Shown: in pieces, positions 1 through 9,472 of the stretch
Layout of the letters: every line of letters starts with the position of its first letter
Numbering within the stretch: the first letter of the stretch is position 1
Source: Saccoglossus kowalevskii
Taxonomy: Eukaryota > Hemichordata > Enteropneusta > Harrimaniidae
Length of the DNA: 25,787 nucleotides
NCBI RefSeq assembly: GCF_000003605.2
Contig: NW_003148769.1
Span: 807,446 to 833,232 of the forward strand
Direction of reading: 5' to 3'
Position numbers and translations under genes: made by a program
Notes under the pieces: model-generated
What the model was told of the DNA's origin: nothing
The model's input: the letters and a program-made list of their open reading frames with translations, nothing else
The model's database searches: none

Positions 1-59
1 AAGTGTACTTGCAAGCTTCAGTAAAACTTGGGAAAAATAAATTCCCACACGTATATTGA

Positions 60-345
60 GGCTGTTTTCTGGGCCATTATATTTAGAGACATGAACAAAA
101 ATACTGGTCATTTTATGTATGTAATGAAAAATAAAATGACCATTATACTGCCCATCAAAAAAAAAAAATGTTCATCAACTCCATCATTTAAAAAGCAATT
201 GTAATTATTCTGACCAGTATAAAAAACATGGGTCATTAAAACCGCCATTTTAAAAACACTGGTAAATATTTTGGCCACCTAAAAAATTCTGGTCAATACT
301 CTGGCCATTAAGAAAATAGTGGCCATTATAATGGCCAGAAGTGAC
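60..345. repeat. Degenerate ~30-bp tandem repeat (ggccatta/ctggtca motif)
   Basis: Variants of ggccatta, tggtcatt and actggtca separated by A-rich spacers recur about every 30 bp. The clearest copies are at 275-345, for example tggccacctaaaaaattctgg, then tcaatactctggccattaag. Earlier copies are degraded. No coding content. This looks like an old minisatellite. Confidence 0.45.
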
Positions 346-505
346 TTTTTAAAGGGGTCTGAGGGGTGTAAAAACAGTGTTAAAGTGAAATGAAGAATTA
401 TTATAACCTTCTCACTAACCTAAAAGCACAAATAAATATTCAAAAGTTTTGAAAATTAAAACTTTCCGAAACGCGACGGAATTTCCGAAAGTAATCCGGA
501 CGCTG

Positions 506-583
506 TTTCACTGGATTTTATTTTCACTGAAACATGCCATCAGCGAATATTAATTCTAATCGAAAATAAAGTATTCTACAGTA
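506..583. mobile_element. MITE-like element, family M1, 3' half only
   Basis: The core cactggattttattttcact and the terminus cgaaaataaagtattctaca gta match the right halves of the fuller copies at 10481-10696 and 11624-11837. The left half with its inverted terminus is not recognisable, so this is a truncated copy. Confidence 0.55.
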
Positions 584-946
584 CATAGTTTTATAAGTAC
601 CTATTAGTGTATAAAGTGAAATGGATTCATATGATCTTGAAACTTTGGAAAAATCTACATATAATAAATAGACTGAATTGGTCTGAAGTATGCACAAGTG
701 TGTTTCCATAGTAATGCCCTAAGTCAATCACAGAATTCTGGACCGACTGCATAGTTAATTATAGATTCACCAGCTCATTCTTGAGTGTACTTGGTATAGC
801 TAAATTCCAGGATTTATTGAACAACATATAATTATCTTGCTGACATTTTTTTTTATTTTTGTCCAAAACTTTCTAAAATGGTGTGCAACTACTTTGAGAT
901 ATAAAATACTGTTTTTTGTAAACAATGTTTGTTTCATGACTTGCAG

Positions 947-1075
947 GTGCTAACCCAGGAGGGTGTTACACTTCCAATGGCGACTGTCAGCAGCTTTGTT
1001 TTGGGAGACCAGACAATAGCTTTCATTGTGCTTGTGCGACAGGAACTTTGCTGAATGATGGTAAAAGCTGCGGAG
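947..1075 (+). CDS. LRP exon 1: EGF-like repeat before the propeller
   Basis: The 129-base exon (43 codons, phase 1 at both sides) follows ttgcag and is followed by gtaatt. It encodes one EGF-like module with six cysteines, spaced C-x6-C-x3-C-x9-C-x-C-x11-C, starting NPGGC and ending NDGKSC. This is the non-calcium-binding EGF type that precedes YWTD propellers in LDLR-family receptors; no calcium-binding D-x-[DN]-E signature precedes the first cysteine. The start is set by the acceptor and by frame agreement with exon 2, not by a methionine. Confidence 0.9.
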
Positions 1076-1083
1076 GTAATTTT

Positions 1084-1290
1084 AATTTTGATCAAAGATA
1101 TTCAATTTTGATTTGTAGTATCAAAGATTTCAAATTATGTTAGGTGATATCAAATTTGATCAAAGATTTAAAATTTTGATCAGTAGTATCAAATATTTCA
1201 AATTTTATATCAACGGTGTCAAATTTGATCAAAGATTTCAAATTTTGATCAGTGTGGTATCAAATTTGATCATCAAAGATTTCAAATCCA
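1084..1290. repeat. Tandem repeat of atcaaatttgatcaaagatt type in intron 1
   Basis: Intron 1 (1076-1388) is largely four to five imperfect copies of a ~50-bp unit built on atcaaatttgatcaaagatt and tcaaattttgatca. The unit is itself partly palindromic around aaatttgatcaaattt-like cores. The array stops about 100 bp before exon 2. Confidence 0.7.
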
Positions 1291-1388
1291 ATTTCAACCA
1301 AATAGATCATTGATGGTGAATTATTGTTAAAGCAATTAACAATGGCTTTGATCATAAGAGGAAGCTCACGATTATGTTGCCTTTTCAG

Positions 1389-1619
1389 ATGTTGATGCTT
1401 TCCTGCTCCTTGCCAATGAAGGTCAGGTTCGGAGTTTGCACTTTGATGCCACAGATCATTCTCAGCCAAGGCCACCTATGACTGTTCCTGGCCGCACTTA
1501 TAGTTTGGATTTTGACTACCAAGAAAAGCTGTTGTTCTACACAGAAATATTTACCAGTTCTGTTCGATATCGTGCATTGGATGACCCAAGTAGTGACCCT
1601 GTGATTGTAACAGACGAAG
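1389..1619 (+). CDS. LRP exon 2: YWTD propeller, blades 1-2
   Basis: Starts after cttttcag and ends before gtcagt; 231 bases, 77 codons, phase 1 at both ends. It opens with the usual first strand of an LRP propeller (DVDAFLLLANEGQVRSLHFD), then a linker. Blade 2 follows as SLDFDYQEKLLFYTEIFTSS, where LFYTE stands in the YWTD position. The ATG at 1436 is an internal base match, not a start: the frame is open from the acceptor and fits exon 1. Confidence 0.9.
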
Positions 1620-1906
1620 GTCAGTTCAGTCTCGTTAATGTTCATTTGTGTTTTTTTTTGAAAGGAATTGTGAAATATGTTTTGAGTTGTTTAATTTTCT
1701 TGTATGATTCAGAAATAAACTTTTCACATCTTGATTTTTAATATGTGTTTATTTGTGTTTTTGCACAACAGTAACTGTACCACACTAATTTTGTGACTGA
1801 ATGCAAATTTATTGTTTACTTTTGAAGTCAAACAAATTTGATATATATTCTGTATAAAAATGCTTTAATCCTTGAATGCCAGAATTTTTGCATTTTACCC
1901 ATTTTT

Positions 1907-2020
1907 AGCTCTGCTGTCGACTTTGTCAAGCGGAGCTTGTCAGTCCGGTGTCGTTTGTGTCAACTTTTTCACTTTTTCAACTTCTTCTTGAAAACTGAAT
2001 GCTTTGATACTTGATATTTT
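1907..2020 (+). mobile_element. HLE family hairpin-headed element, 5' fragment (copy A)
   Basis: After a T run, agctctgct (1907-1915) and agcggagct (1929-1937) form a 5' hairpin around a gtcgactttgtca-type loop. The following stretch, with tcaacttcttcttgaaaact and atgctttgatacttg, matches copies at 5452, 8149 and 24195. Similarity fades after about 2020, so only the head is kept. It lies in intron 2 (1620-2590); the rest of that intron shows nothing recognisable. Confidence 0.6.
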
Positions 2021-2590
2021 TGATAATTTTTGAACCAAATAGACATAATTTTCTATTAGCTGCAGTTCTGAAATATAACATACATGTATAATTTTATGAA
2101 TGGTATTAAATGCTAACATTGGCATTTAATGGGTTTATTTTGCGAAACATGTTTTTTTAAATTTACACGTCAGATAAGAAATCAATAAACCTCTTCATGA
2201 GTACGAAGTTGATGAGTTGCATAAAACAATCTCAAGAAAGCTAAATGTAGGTTTTAACCTAAACCCTTTTGTCATTTTTCGTGCATTTAAGCCTGTATCA
2301 TGTCGATATTTCTTCAAAGATTTTGATCGAAACACATAGCTAATGGGAAATTAATATGCTTGTTTGTTTCAAAATTAACCAAAAATTTTTAGAAAAAATG
2401 CATAAAATTTGATGGAAACAGTTATGTTATTTGAAAAGATTATTATATATTATATATCAATATCTTTTGACCCTTGATCTTGCCTGTAATAATAATATAC
2501 ACTACAGGTAAGGTGTAATGCTTACCGTTGTCGTTGTTGTCGTTGTTAACAATTAACTGTATCCATGATATATCTTTTTTTAATCTTCAG

Positions 2591-2759
2591 ATGTGAACAT
2601 GCTGTCTGGCATTGCTTTTGACTGGGTTAACAAAAAGATATATGTGACTGACTTGTTATCATCAATTATTTTCGCAATTAACATGGATGGCACTGACAGA
2701 ATGACAATAATTAATAATGCTAACAATCCAAGAGGAATCATCGTGGACCCATGTAAGGG
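2591..2759 (+). CDS. LRP exon 3: YWTD propeller, blade 3 and start of blade 4
   Basis: Bounded by atcttcag and gtatgt; 169 bases, entering in phase 1 and leaving in phase 2. Blade 3 reads LSGIAFDWVNKKIYVTDLLS, with YVTD for YWTD, then FAINMDGTDR. The exon ends inside blade 4 at GIIVDPCKG, the strand that precedes the YW motif. The donor splits the glycine codon; the last base comes from exon 4, giving CKG-QIYW. Confidence 0.9.
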
Positions 2760-2934
2760 GTATGTACATTGATTTGATAATTGTATCAATTTTGTGGAAA
2801 TTTGTAGTCGCTGTTCGCACAAAGTCAGAAACAGAGACTTAAACTTGATCTTGGATATGCCTGAATGGTCATTTTCAAATGTTACACATTACATGTACAT
2901 TATGCATCTAGGGATACATATGCATTTAAATTTT

Positions 2935-3600
2935 GATATTATTCGAGATGGCTGAATGGTAGCCATGTTTGTGCTATGAATTCTTCATCAAGCATTGCTG
3001 TCATACTTAAACCAGATCTCAGTTATGAATGGCAGAATCTTATTCAATGCAAGAATATACATGTACATTATGGGAGCTTCATGCATGTCATTTTGTTTTG
3101 CAGATTATATTAAAACGAATGCTGTTCCTGAATCGTATTTCTGAAATGTCTGTAAAATGACATTCAAACATACACATTTGGGAATACGTAATCATGCATG
3201 TTACATTCGTTTTGTGATCAGATTCATGATGCCCAAGTGTTGGTCATTTTAGTGCTAAAAATTAATTAAATCAAGCATTTTTGTCATTCTGGCCATGTAT
3301 AAATAGACTACATTTAAACTTTCGACATTATGGAACCTTGATGCATGTCACTTTGTTTTGCTGATCATATTAAAAATAGCCGACAGAAGGCCATTTTGTT
3401 AATAATTGCTGATGTGGAGTCATATCTTCGACTTGTCTTGATCATTCATGTTCAAACTTTACACATACATCATATATCACGCCTCACTTGTACACATGCA
3501 TTTGTTTCACAATCCAATTAAAAACGCCAGAATGGTGACCACATTATTATTCAGGTTCTGATTCAAAATGGCTGACTGACAGTTTTGTTTACTGCTGCAT
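2935..3600 (+). mobile_element. Degraded element with the atggctgactgacag motif, intron 3
   Basis: Intron 3 (2760-3723) holds repeated phrases such as gagatggctgaatggtagcc (2945), atgcatgtcattttgttttg (about 3080), a variant near 3345, and gattcaaaatggctgactga (3560). The same phrases recur at 100-160 bp spacing in the hairpin-headed element at 19037-19700. I read this as an old relative that has lost its hairpin head. Boundaries are approximate. Confidence 0.4.
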
Positions 3601-3660
3601 AACAAACACTGTCATGCTGACTGACAGTTTTGTTTACTGCTGCATAACAAACACTGTCAC
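3571..3660. repeat. Near-perfect 45-bp tandem duplication
   Basis: The blocks 3571-3615 and 3616-3660 both begin gctgactgacagttttgttt and end acaaacactgtca; they differ only at the last base (t/c). The duplication lies about 60 bp upstream of exon 4. High identity in otherwise diverged intron suggests a recent event, or an assembly artefact. Confidence 0.9.
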
Positions 3661-3723
3661 GTCAATTTTGACTTGTGATTTGAATGAATTATGTTGCTGG
3701 AAAGTTTTCTTCATTCTTTGCAG

Positions 3724-3882
3724 GCAGATTTATTGGATTAGCCGGGGGCAGCTTTCTCTGATAGAGCGTTCAACAATGTCCGGCAACTATCGAGAACAGT
3801 TTGTATCTACAGATATTGGATCTCCAGGTGGTTTGACTATAGACTATGATGAAAATAAATTATATTGGTGCGACAATGAGCG
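3724..3882 (+). CDS. LRP exon 4: YWTD propeller, blade 4 (rest) and blade 5
   Basis: The 159-base exon, phase 2 at both ends, lies between ctttgcag and gtaagt. Blade 4 continues as QIYWISRGQLSLIERSTMSG. Blade 5 follows: SPGGLTIDYDENKLYWCDNE, with YWCD in the YWTD position. A second AG four bases downstream of the chosen acceptor would break the frame to exon 3, so the upstream AG is used. The last arginine codon is split with exon 5. Confidence 0.9.
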
Positions 3883-4133
3883 GTAAGTGTTGAAAGTAGA
3901 AACATTAAATGTCAAAGTCTTGATGATCCATGTAGTTAACCTCTTACACAGTGTTATGTATATGTATGTTCTGTACGATATTTGTGATTGGTCAATTATT
4001 GAAATTTTAATATCATGCATCTATTTTCGAACCATCTTGATTACATCGTAATTGCAACTTGTATGTTATTTAAGAAATGGCTGATGTTACCAATTCAGAC
4101 TTTATTCTGCTTTATAACCTGCTTTCAACCTGT

Positions 4134-4286
4134 AATGATAATATGAGGTTATTACGAGGATACTGCAAATCATGCACGAAGACATCACAGCGGTAGTATC
4201 GATCGATGTGCAACGGAGGTCGATGCAGCAGCGGTACTGTCTTGAGTGCATACTTTTCGGTATCCTTGTAATAACCTTATTATTGC
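4134..4286. mobile_element. MITE-like palindromic element, family M2 (copy 1)
   Basis: The left end gaggttattacgaggatact and the right end ggtatccttgtaataacctt are inverted repeats of each other. The reverse complement of the right arm also matches the left end of the copy at 11371 (aaggttattacaagga, then gtatgcactca). No ORF. This is compatible with a short non-autonomous DNA transposon. It lies in intron 4. Confidence 0.6.
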
Positions 4287-5451
4287 TGGGAAAGGATTGA
4301 CCATCTTTGTTATTAGTTCAAGAGAATGTTCTGCTTGGAATGTGTCTGAACCCCTCATTTAATATGCAAGAATGTAGGAATGTACAACGAAATTGGTTTT
4401 CTGGAATAAATTGCAGTGTATTTTATTTATGAATGGTCAAAAAGTGCATAGAGATTTTATGAAAATGTGTGGATGTTAACAGAATAATATTGTTTGGTCA
4501 CAGTTGCGCAATAAATAATGGACTATTTTGGGCGTAGCTATAAAATGTGTCACCAAAGTACTCACACGTGTGCATGATTTAAAGAGTTTGTGCTGTGAAG
4601 AAACACCATCGAAAAATAAGTATTGTGTAATTTTTAGTGAGAATGTATTCAAATAGATTTATGTTTATGAATCATGTTTCTTTTCAAAGTGTATTTATAT
4701 AATAAAAATTGTTTATGAAAATGTTTTTTATACTTTTTCGATGGATTGAATTTACAAATGCTGAGTTATTTTGTTATACCATCACTCGGATTATGTGGTA
4801 CGAATTTCTGATAGTTTAGGCTTTGTGTGATAAGCTTTGTGGGCTGCTCTTTCAAGTGTCCATGTCCACCAGTAAAAGTTTTCCCGTTCGTACATATTTC
4901 GAAAGTTGTGAAATTATGTTACTGTTTTGGCATTATACGACTTGCGGTGTTTGTAAACTTTAGTCGAACTGTAGTAGTGTGTAAATCTGCCACAACGTGG
5001 AATTGCCATCGTCTCCTGTTCACCAACTCATTTAAATACGTTTGTGCCTTCACGAGGACTGAGTGATTTCCATTTACTTCGTCTTTTATATATCAACTGT
5101 ATTAGCTTCCTTCGAACTTCCTATTGCCATTGGGAGTGTTTCTACTACACTCGGCGGTGTAGTGCGTATCGATCTTCTTGTATATAATTATATATTTTAT
5201 GAAACGCACCCGAACCCGGAAACCGAAGGCAAATCAGGTTGGTCTCGTCACGTAATTTCTTACCTTGTTCTTGACCGCAGTACGCTTGGCAATGAACTTC
5301 CACATACATGTACCCATGCTTATGGAAATAGTGCATCATGGGTAATACTGTATTGATAGAGGTGAAACAAACATGGCTGCCATAATGTCTGTTGTTTGAC
5401 TACATCGCTCGTGTTTCTCTTCTTGTCTTAAAGTTTTCTGTTTTCTTTTTT
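4287..5451. other. Intron 4, middle part, no feature called
   Basis: No exon, RNA gene or clear transposon terminus is seen. From about 4820 to 5350 the DNA has somewhat more CpG and short open stretches on both strands, none matching a family I know. A small perfect hairpin, actacac/gtgtagt with a 6-base loop, lies near 5145-5165. The stretch may contain an unrecognised old repeat. Confidence 0.4.
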
Positions 5452-5888
5452 AGCTCCGTGTCGACATTGTCGAGCGGAGCTTATCATATGAGTAATTGTT
5501 CGTCGTCGTCTGTGTCAATGTTTTACTTTTTTGACTTCTTCTTGAAAATTACAAGCCTTAATGCTTTGATACTTGGTGTATATGTACCTTGGGTAGACCT
5601 CTCTTAGATTTGTTCATTTCATGATGATATCTTCAATATCTTCATTTTTGGTAAAAAGTGATATTTTCAAGTTCTTGTTAAAAACCGCAAGTCCAATTGC
5701 TTTGATATTACATATATAGATACTACATTTGGACCTCTCTCAGAATTGTTCATTTCGTGATGATATCTTTAATTCTCTAATTTTAGTGATTATTTTTGTA
5801 ATTTTTGGTAAAAAGTTATATTTTCGACTTCTGGAAATGAAATGTCCAATGCTAACAGTGGAGCTATCTCAGTCGACAAGCTGCTTGT
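5452..5888 (+). mobile_element. HLE family element, near-complete short copy (B)
   Basis: After a T run the head agctccg...cgagcggagct (5452-5481) folds into a hairpin with one base missing from the left arm. The body holds about two 157-bp-type units (gatattacatatata, gtaaaaagtgatattttc). The tail acagtggagct (5855-5865) is nearly the inverse of the head, and a small hairpin acaag-ctg-cttgt follows (5876-5888). Head and tail inverted repeats plus a terminal hairpin are what Helentron-type elements show. There is no coding capacity, so it would be non-autonomous. Confidence 0.65.
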
Positions 5889-6822
5889 TTAAAATTGATT
5901 TGTTTGTTATATCCTAAGCTTCTTTTGGAAGAATTGTGTGTTATTTAAAATAAATACATCAAATATGTTTACATTCAGTGCTAAAATCTTTTCAAAATGT
6001 TAAAATAATGAAAAAGTAGATCCTGTGGTAGGAAACATAGATGTGAATCGTTGATTCAACGTATAATGCGCTCACTTCTTCGCCTAGTTTTCTTCGTTCG
6101 TCTGCTATGCCACGTGGGGAAGGTTTTACCACACGTCCATGCAAAGCTGGGGAAGGTTGGGAAAAAGTTGGCAAACAACAAAATCGATAGGTAAAAAGAT
6201 GTTTAGATAATTTTCTCAAACATAAAATGCAAGCTGACGTGATTTTAAAATAAATTTCATACATTTTACATGAGTCTCTCTCGCATACATGTAGCAATGA
6301 TCCAATGCATCTACTTCCTTGGGGAACCCTTTTGTTGCCATGGGTAACCACTGCCACGCCGCTTGAGGCACCCCACGACAACGCGAATGTGCTCATGGCA
6401 AAGCAAAAAGTAGATCTGGTCATTATTATTCAAATTAGCCTGTGACAGAGTCTAGTTGCAGCTCTCTGTGGCTCACTAGGCCAGGTCATAAGCTCAAAGA
6501 CTCTGCAAAGGAGAGTGGTGCACATCATACATATTTTTTTTTTTGAAGAAGAAGAAGAAGAAGAAGAAGAAGAAGAAGCGGAAGAGCGGCTATTTTTTTG
6601 TTCATGTCCATGACTATTCTTTCCTTATATATCGCTAGATTCAGTTGAGAGTTTGCAATTAAGTACTATACTCATAAGTTGTTCCATAGGTTGTGTGATG
6701 TTGTGTGACTTGATCAAATTTACACCCACACTTCTGAACTGCTGCTAGTACAGAACAGGGACTTATCATTTTCAGTGCGTGTTGATTTAGTTTTCAGCAA
6801 TGTATATTTTATTGCCTTTCAG
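5889..6822. other. Intron 4, 3' part, with a (GAA)11 microsatellite
   Basis: Apart from the GAA tract nothing is firmly assignable. A plus-strand ORF at 6064-6192 (about 42 codons) begins with a hydrophobic stretch, and a minus-strand open frame covers 5992-6423. Neither matches a known family or has conserved features I can see. The intron ends in tgcctttcag before exon 5. Confidence 0.4.
6545..6578. repeat. (GAA)11 microsatellite
   Basis: Eleven uninterrupted GAA triplets and one further G follow a run of T, then interrupted cggaagagcgg. The tract is 245 bp upstream of exon 5, on the sense strand of the gene. Length is likely polymorphic. Confidence 0.95.
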
Positions 6823-7055
6823 AAATAAAATTGAGAGAATTAACATTGATGGGAGCAATCGTGAAGTTGTCATCAGTCATTCGATACTCTCCCATGGCAT
6901 GACCTTATATGGTAATTATATCTATTGGACCGATGTGGAGTTAATGGCTGTCTTTAAAGCCGAAAAGCATACCGGTGCTGGAGAGGTCACATTAGTTCAG
7001 GGACTTTCGAACATGCCCATGGATATACATGCTTATGCTGAAGATCGCCAACAAT
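6823..7055 (+). CDS. LRP exon 5: YWTD propeller, blade 6 and closure
   Basis: The 233-base exon runs from acceptor ctttcag to donor gtgagt, phase 2 in and phase 1 out. It starts with the end of blade 5 (NKIERINIDGSNREVV) and gives blade 6, SHGMTLYGNYIYWTDVEL, the only exact YWTD in this propeller. The closing strand runs through LVQGLSNMPMDIHAYAEDRQ, matching the typical MDIHVY-x-x-x-RQ exit of LRP propellers. The ATG at 6800 lies upstream in the intron and is not a start. Confidence 0.92.
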
Positions 7056-7235
7056 GTGAGTTCAACAGTTTATTGGAAATAAGTTTAATGTTAATGTATT
7101 CTGATGTAGTTTATTACAATTTATCAGTAAAAAGCTGTTCATGGTACAGCTCAAATTGTTCCTCTTGAAAGCATTTATAGAGCTTTAAACCCCAAATCTG
7201 GCGACTACAATGGTCTGAATTTGCATGCTTTCTGT

Positions 7236-7251
7236 GGGGGGGGGGGGGGGG
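7236..7251. repeat. G16 homopolymer
   Basis: Sixteen consecutive G on the plus strand in intron 5, about 180 bp after the exon 5 donor. Such a run can form a G-quadruplex in the pre-mRNA, and its exact length is unreliable in most sequencing. Confidence 0.9.
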
Positions 7252-7533
7252 TAAAGTGTGCTACATTCTGTCTTATTTCAAACCCTAAAGTCTAAAGTTA
7301 TTAAAAACAGAAGTGGATCTTTGTAAATCCGTTCTTTTCATTTACGGCAGCTAAGGAAGTTCAATCACCCGACCAATTAGAAAGCTGATATTATTTGTGC
7401 AAATTTTGATTTTCAAATATGTCATGATAGTCACATGACTAAAATAAAGCTTATGAATGATTTACAACTTTAAAGGTGCGTTTTCACAAATTTTTCATCC
7501 TTGCTTTGACTGTATTATCATAGTTGAAGGGAA

Positions 7534-7648
7534 AGATATATGGAAGGAAAATGTCTGTCCTTGTTGTCGTTGATGTTGTTGTCAATATTGTTGTTAATCT
7601 AGCGTAAATTTTTTTCTTGTGATTACAATATAATAGTTTTTAGCAATT
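7534..7648. repeat. Dispersed direct repeat, copy 1 (pair at 9031)
   Basis: Phrases gatatatgg, aaaatgtctgtcct, gatgttgttaatctagcgta and gttacaatataatagttt occur here and at 9031-9140 in the same order and orientation. Copy 1 carries an expanded ttgttgt stretch. Family unknown. Confidence 0.7.
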
Positions 7649-7709
7649 CTTTTCAAAACTTTGATGTGGTATTAAACAGTGTTAGATCTCAGCCAAGTTC
7701 AATGTTATG

Positions 7710-8869
7710 TACTGTAGAAACAAGTATTTAATTTCGCAGTTTTGAGCTGTCCAAGTATTTCGCAGTGTTTAACTATCGCGGATTGTCGCAAAATAAAATG
7801 AAGGGTCACACCACATGAAGTAGTCAGTCAATGTCTTGTGCAGCTTCTAATGGAATGGTTATTTCATGCACGCCTACCACTATTACACAACAACTATTTG
7901 CAGTTCATTGCAGTCTATTTACTGTATTCTTTATTTTAAATACTAAGTGAATAATGTTTCCAGACGGACTAGGAAGTTATACAAAAAGTATCATCCCTTA
8001 GAAAACAAGTGTTTGCCGTACGATCAGGGAAAAATGTCCATATATGTATAACCAACATCGTTTTGACCGTTTTGGCCATATGAATTGATTAATTTCACCT
8101 GGTAACAAAAAATACTCAGCATATTTAATGTAATATGCATTTATTTTTAGCTGCGCTGTTGACTTTGTCAAGCAGAGCTTATCATATGAGTGATTGTCCG
8201 CTGACATCCATGTCAACGTTTTCGACTTCTTTTTGCAAACTGCAAGCCTGAATGAATGCTTTGATACTTGGTATATATGTACCTTGGGTAAACCTCTCTT
8301 AGATTTGTTCAATTCATGATGTTATCTTCAATTCTCTAATTTTGCTGAATATTTTTGTCATTTTTGGTAAAAAGTGATATTTTCAACTTCTTGTTAAAAA
8401 CCGCAAGTCCAATTGCTTTGATATTACATATATAGGTACTACATGTGGACCTCTCTCAGATTTGTTCATTTTGTGGTGATATCTTTAATTCTCTAATTTT
8501 GGTAAATATTTTTGTGATTTTTGGTAAAAAGTGATATTTTCGACTTCTTGTTGAAAACCGCAAGTCCAATTGCTTTGATATATTATACATATAGGTACTA
8601 CATGTGGACCTCTCTCAGATTTGTTCATTTTCTAATGATATCTTCTCTTCTTTAATTGCCATGTGCATTGCTAACAGCGGAGCTATCTCAGCCAACAGGC
8701 TGCTTGTTCATTTTGTGGTGATATCTTTAATTCTCTAATTTTGGTAAATATTTTTTGTGATTTTTGGTAAAAAATGATATTTTTGACTTCTTGTGAAAAA
8801 CCACAAGTCCAAGTGCTTTGGACTCATCGCGAAATTAAAACCACACGAATAATTTCTACTTCTACAGTA
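7710..8869. mobile_element. Possible MITE family M3 split by an HLE insertion
   Basis: The left end tactgtagaaacaagtattt, then aatttcgcag (7710-7739), and the right end cgcgaaattaaaa...tctacagta (8829-8869) are imperfect inverted repeats. Between them lies the HLE copy at 8149-8821. A simple reading is one element nested in another. However, a second right-end-like stretch near 7788-7830 could close a shorter copy without nesting, so boundaries are uncertain. Confidence 0.35.
8149..8821 (+). mobile_element. HLE family element, copy C, with an extra unit after its tail
   Basis: The head agctgcgct...agcagagct (8149-8179) follows a T run. The body has units about 157 bp apart (gatattacatatata at 8420 and a variant at 8577). 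The tail acagcggagctatctcagcc lies at 8674-8693 and the end hairpin-like acaggctgcttgt follows, to about 8708. A further 117 bases (8704-8821) nearly repeat 8463-8577 and run past the tail. No ORF. Confidence 0.65.
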
Positions 8870-9030
8870 CTAGATACTGGTGCCTATGTAAGTTAAAATT
8901 GTCAAGTGCTTACAATCAGTCAAACAATTCATTTCTGATCATTTTCAATCTTGGAAATCTTAACATTCACTATAAAATATCAAAGTTCATTTGTGGTATA
9001 ATTAGCATGTAAAATTTTCAGGTAAAAAAA

Positions 9031-9140
9031 TAGATATATGGACGAAAAAATGTCTGTCCTAGTTGATTGTGTTTCAATGATGTTGTTAATCTAGCGTAAA
9101 TTTTGTTCTTGTGGTTACAATATAATAGTTTATAGCCATT
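9031..9140. repeat. Dispersed direct repeat, copy 2 (pair at 7534)
   Basis: Same orientation and order of motifs as 7534-7648. The two copies flank the M3/HLE region of intron 5. The remaining DNA up to exon 6 (9141-9472) is AT-rich with no feature seen. Confidence 0.7.
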
Positions 9141-9472
9141 CAAAATAGATACATGTACGTATAAAGTATTTTTCCTGCCGAAAGTCTAGCCTGAATTTTT
9201 CGGCAAAATTTTGCTTTATAATACTATTTAGGAACTTTTATGCATTTTCATAATATATTATTTGGATAATCGCATAACAACAAGTTTAGTTTGTGGTCAG
9301 CCTGAATTCTCATTCATTATTTAATAAATTAATTCTTAATAAACAAGGTTGTAATAATTATACTATGTTTTACTTCGTGAAATACCGAGCCAAATTTAGG
9401 TATGTGTTTACCAAGCGAGTACAAAAATGATCAAGGTTTCTATAGTTTTGCTATGTTTTATCTTATTTATAG

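Larger units (their letters stand above)
1..946 (+). other. Upstream intron, 3' part
   Basis: No coding exon is visible. The segment ends in the pyrimidine-rich acceptor ttgcag at 941-946 before exon 1. It holds a degenerate tandem repeat (about 60-345) and the 3' half of a MITE-like element (506-583). Since exon 1 begins with the last two bases of a codon, this is a phase 1 intron and an upstream LRP exon lies outside the window. Confidence 0.7.

Noticed and set aside
1436..1741. Reading the propeller part as a separate gene from the ATG at 1436
   Set aside because: The frame is open from the acceptor at 1388 and joins exons 1 and 3 in phase; the sequence after 1619 is intron.
5145..5339. 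Minus-strand KFIAKRTAVKNK-like stretch before a gtaaga, as an exon of a nested antisense gene
   Set aside because: No second exon, no recognisable family and a frame only a few dozen codons long.
6064..6192. Plus-strand small ORF with a hydrophobic start and a gtaaaa after it, resembling a signal-peptide exon
   Set aside because: Only about 42 codons with no family match and no partner exon; too weak to call.
5992..6423. Minus-strand open frame of about 140 codons in intron 4
   Set aside because: No domain, no conserved motif and no splice context; the opposite strand is equally open in part. Chance openness in a GC-richer patch is enough.
6400..6545. Possible tRNA-derived SINE before the T run and GAA tract
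   Set aside because: No convincing A and B box pair at proper spacing on either strand.
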